This document shows positions 63,431 through 64,000 of a DNA stretch of 64,000 bases, in pieces. Position 1 is the stretch's first letter. Each line of letters begins with the position of its first letter. The stretch is from assembly GCF_000469135.2 (NCBI RefSeq), contig NZ_CP048117.1:2517501-2581500 (forward strand), in the 5' to 3' direction. This stretch comes from Bacillus sp. SB49. GTDB taxonomy: Bacteria > Bacillota > Bacilli > Bacillales > Halobacillaceae. The notes under the pieces were generated by a model. It did not search any database. It saw only the letters and a program-made list of their open reading frames with translations, and was not told the DNA's origin. The position numbers and the translations under genes were made by a program.

Positions 63431-64000
63431 TTATTCCCCTTTTGTAATGATGTGATTATATGTTTTTTTGTCGCAGACTACATAGAGTTCAGCATCTTCC
63501 GGCAGTTCCTGCTCCAGCTTACGGTTAATTGCCAGGTCGTTTCTATCTGCAATCAGGGTTGCCCCTTCATTAAGCAAAGCTTCAAATGCATCGCGGTACT
63601 TTTTCCAATTGGAACGGACAGGCACATGAAACAAATCTTCGCCTACAGACCTTCGGAGCAATTGTCCATATATACCCGTCACCCCTTTGCGAAAAGCTGA
63701 ACGTACAGCGAGAGAAGAAATCATTTCGTTTGACACGATGAACTCATCGACGTCCGCGTGTTTGAAATTAGGGATGTGTTTTTCATCCATCACTTCCACA
63801 ATGGTATGGACGTGGGTGGATATCGATTCGATGGAAGAAGCGATCAGGAGCGTCTTCCCGTCTGCGGTTTGCTTGTCAGCCTGTTCATCAGCAAAGACAA
63901 TGACGGCTTTGGCATAAGGAACATTGGCTTTCTGCAGTGTTGCAAGATCCGAAGCGTCCCCTTTTATGTAATGAATGTTCTCCGCGAGAACAGGTGCTGC
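63431..64000 (-). CDS. RCK-domain potassium channel, 5' end missing
   Basis: The frame is open to the window edge, giving the C-terminal 189 residues of a protein whose start lies beyond 64000. The sequence has an RCK N-type Rossmann region (HYIKGDASDLATLQKANV and KAVIVFADEQADKQT), followed by a helical part, as in MthK/YugO-type potassium channels with cytosolic RCK gating. The channel pore is outside the window. A TrkA-type subunit cannot be excluded. It precedes pepV with a tiny gap. Confidence 0.75.
   Translation of the reverse strand, partial: AAPVLAENIHYIKGDASDLATLQKANVPYAKAVIVFADEQADKQTADGKTLLIASSIESISTHVHTIVEVMDEKHIPNFKHADVDEFIVSNEMISSLAVRSAFRKGVTGIYGQLLRRSVGEDLFHVPVRSNWKKYRDAFEALLNEGATLIADRNDLAINRKLEQELPEDAELYVVCDKKTYNHIITKGE

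Overview
The window is a gene-dense, low-to-mid GC chromosomal segment from a Bacillaceae-type firmicute. Gene content and order closely follow the Bacillus subtilis block running from ytjP/pepV through ytlPQR, ytmP, trmB, ytnP, ytzB, ytoPQ, ytpPQR, sftA, murC, ytxGHJ, aroA, ccpA-motPS, acuABC, tyrS, rpsD, dgcP, ytsP, refZ, hisJ, ezrA, nifZ-thiI, ytcJ, nadF2, ytxK, ackA, moaB, ald, ytkL, ytoI, ytpI, nrnA and ytrIH to dnaE. A sodium-type stator (MotPS) and long acidic tails or linkers on the penicillin-binding protein and SftA fit a salt-adapted relative such as Halobacillus, but the genus is inferred, not shown. I see no phage, insertion sequence, CRISPR array or rRNA/tRNA gene.

Layout. 0-7.1 kb: dnaE, divergent ytrH-ytrI sporulation pair, nrnA, ytpI, ytoI. 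7.2-10.6 kb: ytkL and a four-gene membrane-stress-like cluster (DUF4178, PspA, DUF4247, DUF350) preceded by an ECF/SigW-type promoter. 10.6-14.6 kb: BASS symporter, a ytkK-like SDR gene and ald, a small 34-residue gene, a universal stress protein. 14.6-19.4 kb: moaB, an EcsC-family gene, ackA with a cre-like site, ytxK, NAD kinase 2. 19.4-26 kb: ytcJ, nifZ-thiI (tRNA thiolation), a small membrane protein and ezrA. 26-30 kb: hisJ, refZ, free-Met-R-sulfoxide reductase, diguanylate cyclase dgcP. 30-32.5 kb: rpsD with an S4-type leader and tyrS with a T-box leader. 32.5-38.1 kb: a class A penicillin-binding protein and acuABC. 38.3-43.8 kb: motPS behind ccpA, aroA, and ytxGHJ with a textbook SigB promoter. 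43.9-51.6 kb: murC, a nicotinate phosphoribosyltransferase, sftA, ytpR, ytpQ, ytpP. 51.6-58.4 kb: a stand-alone PTS-IIC-like membrane protein, ytoQ, DUF84, ytoP, ytzB, ytnP, trmB, a new small membrane protein behind a perfect cre match, ytmP. 58.5-64 kb: ytlR, an EAL phosphodiesterase, ytlQ, thpR, pepV and the 3' part of an RCK-type potassium channel gene cut by the window edge.

Most of the window is ordinary housekeeping. The parts that reward a second look are regulatory: the SigW-type promoter that re-sets the start of the DUF4178-PspA operon, the CcpA site and stop-codon-in-loop terminator around an undescribed 56-residue membrane protein, several terminators that overlap coding ends or sit inside operons, a long structured-looking leader before the SDR gene, and the A/T hairpin next to the rpsD ribosome-binding site. 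I did not find a clearly new biological system. The PspA cluster is the best candidate for unexplained biology. All functional calls rest on motif reading and remembered gene order; no database search was run.
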